Assembly (NCBI GenBank): GCA_964196565.1
Contig: CAXMUH010000140.1
Span: 1 to 33,746, forward strand
Length of the DNA stretch: 33,746 nucleotides
Direction of reading: 5' to 3'
DNA from: 2-12-FULL-42-15 sp964196565
GTDB taxonomy: Bacteria; Pseudomonadota; Gammaproteobacteria; Coxiellales; Coxiellaceae
Shown here piece after piece: positions 33,709-33,746 of the stretch. The translations under genes and the position numbers were made by a program. Numbering within the stretch: the first letter of the stretch is position 1; every line of letters begins with the position of its first letter. The notes beneath the pieces were generated by a model. The model was not told the origin of the DNA, did not search any database, and was given only the letters and a program-made list of their open reading frames with translations.

Positions 33709-33746
33709 AAAACCAACCTCTCTCAATTATTCTATTCAAAAGATAA

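Overview
The window looks like chromosome of a host-associated gammaproteobacterium, most likely of the order Legionellales. The base composition is AT-rich. Ordinary gammaproteobacterial genes (fumC, a DUF924 gene, a DUF1820 gene, nagZ, hpt, csiV, ttcA, thpR) sit beside large proteins built like Dot/Icm-type effectors, with ankyrin repeats, Gly-Ser linkers, nuclear localisation signals and possible host lipidation motifs. No secretion-system gene lies in the window, so 'effector' is an inference throughout. Family calls rest on motif recognition by eye; no search was run. Left accessory region (1-9.4 kb): the tail of a DUF971 protein; a Nudix-like protein with a split Nudix fold and a C-terminal CaaX box; a 1362-residue ankyrin protein ending in a papain-like Cys/His/Asp domain with two nuclear localisation signals; a membrane-anchored Pro/Thr-rich protein on the minus strand; and a protein starting with an N-myristoylation consensus followed by a basic patch. 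Small palindromic elements and a decayed GIY-YIG nuclease fragment lie between these genes. Central core (9.5-23.7 kb): fumC and a divergent DUF924-DUF1820-nagZ-mscS-like-hpt run; csiV divergent from doxX-like; a GNAT gene with ttcA; two small unknown genes; an operon of two 599-residue ion transporters, both carrying RCK-type domains; then thpR and a small conserved gene. These are metabolism, cell-wall recycling, tRNA modification and ion homeostasis genes. Right accessory region (23.7-33.7 kb): a terminator-like hairpin, the decayed left end of an IS6/IS26-family element, an IS66 transposase fragment and a relic of a linker repeat lead into a 1186-residue multidomain protein whose domains are separated by copies of one repeated linker. 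Converging on it is a two-gene operon of a (GS)n-linker protein with an N-terminal nuclear localisation signal and a very large (about 1533-residue) protein with ankyrin-like segments and one membrane segment. Best candidates for new biology: the ankyrin/papain-fold protein with nuclear signals; the probable CaaX and N-myristoyl lipidation sites in separate genes; the repeated inter-domain linker with a relic copy beside IS debris; and the coupled GS-linker/giant-protein operon.
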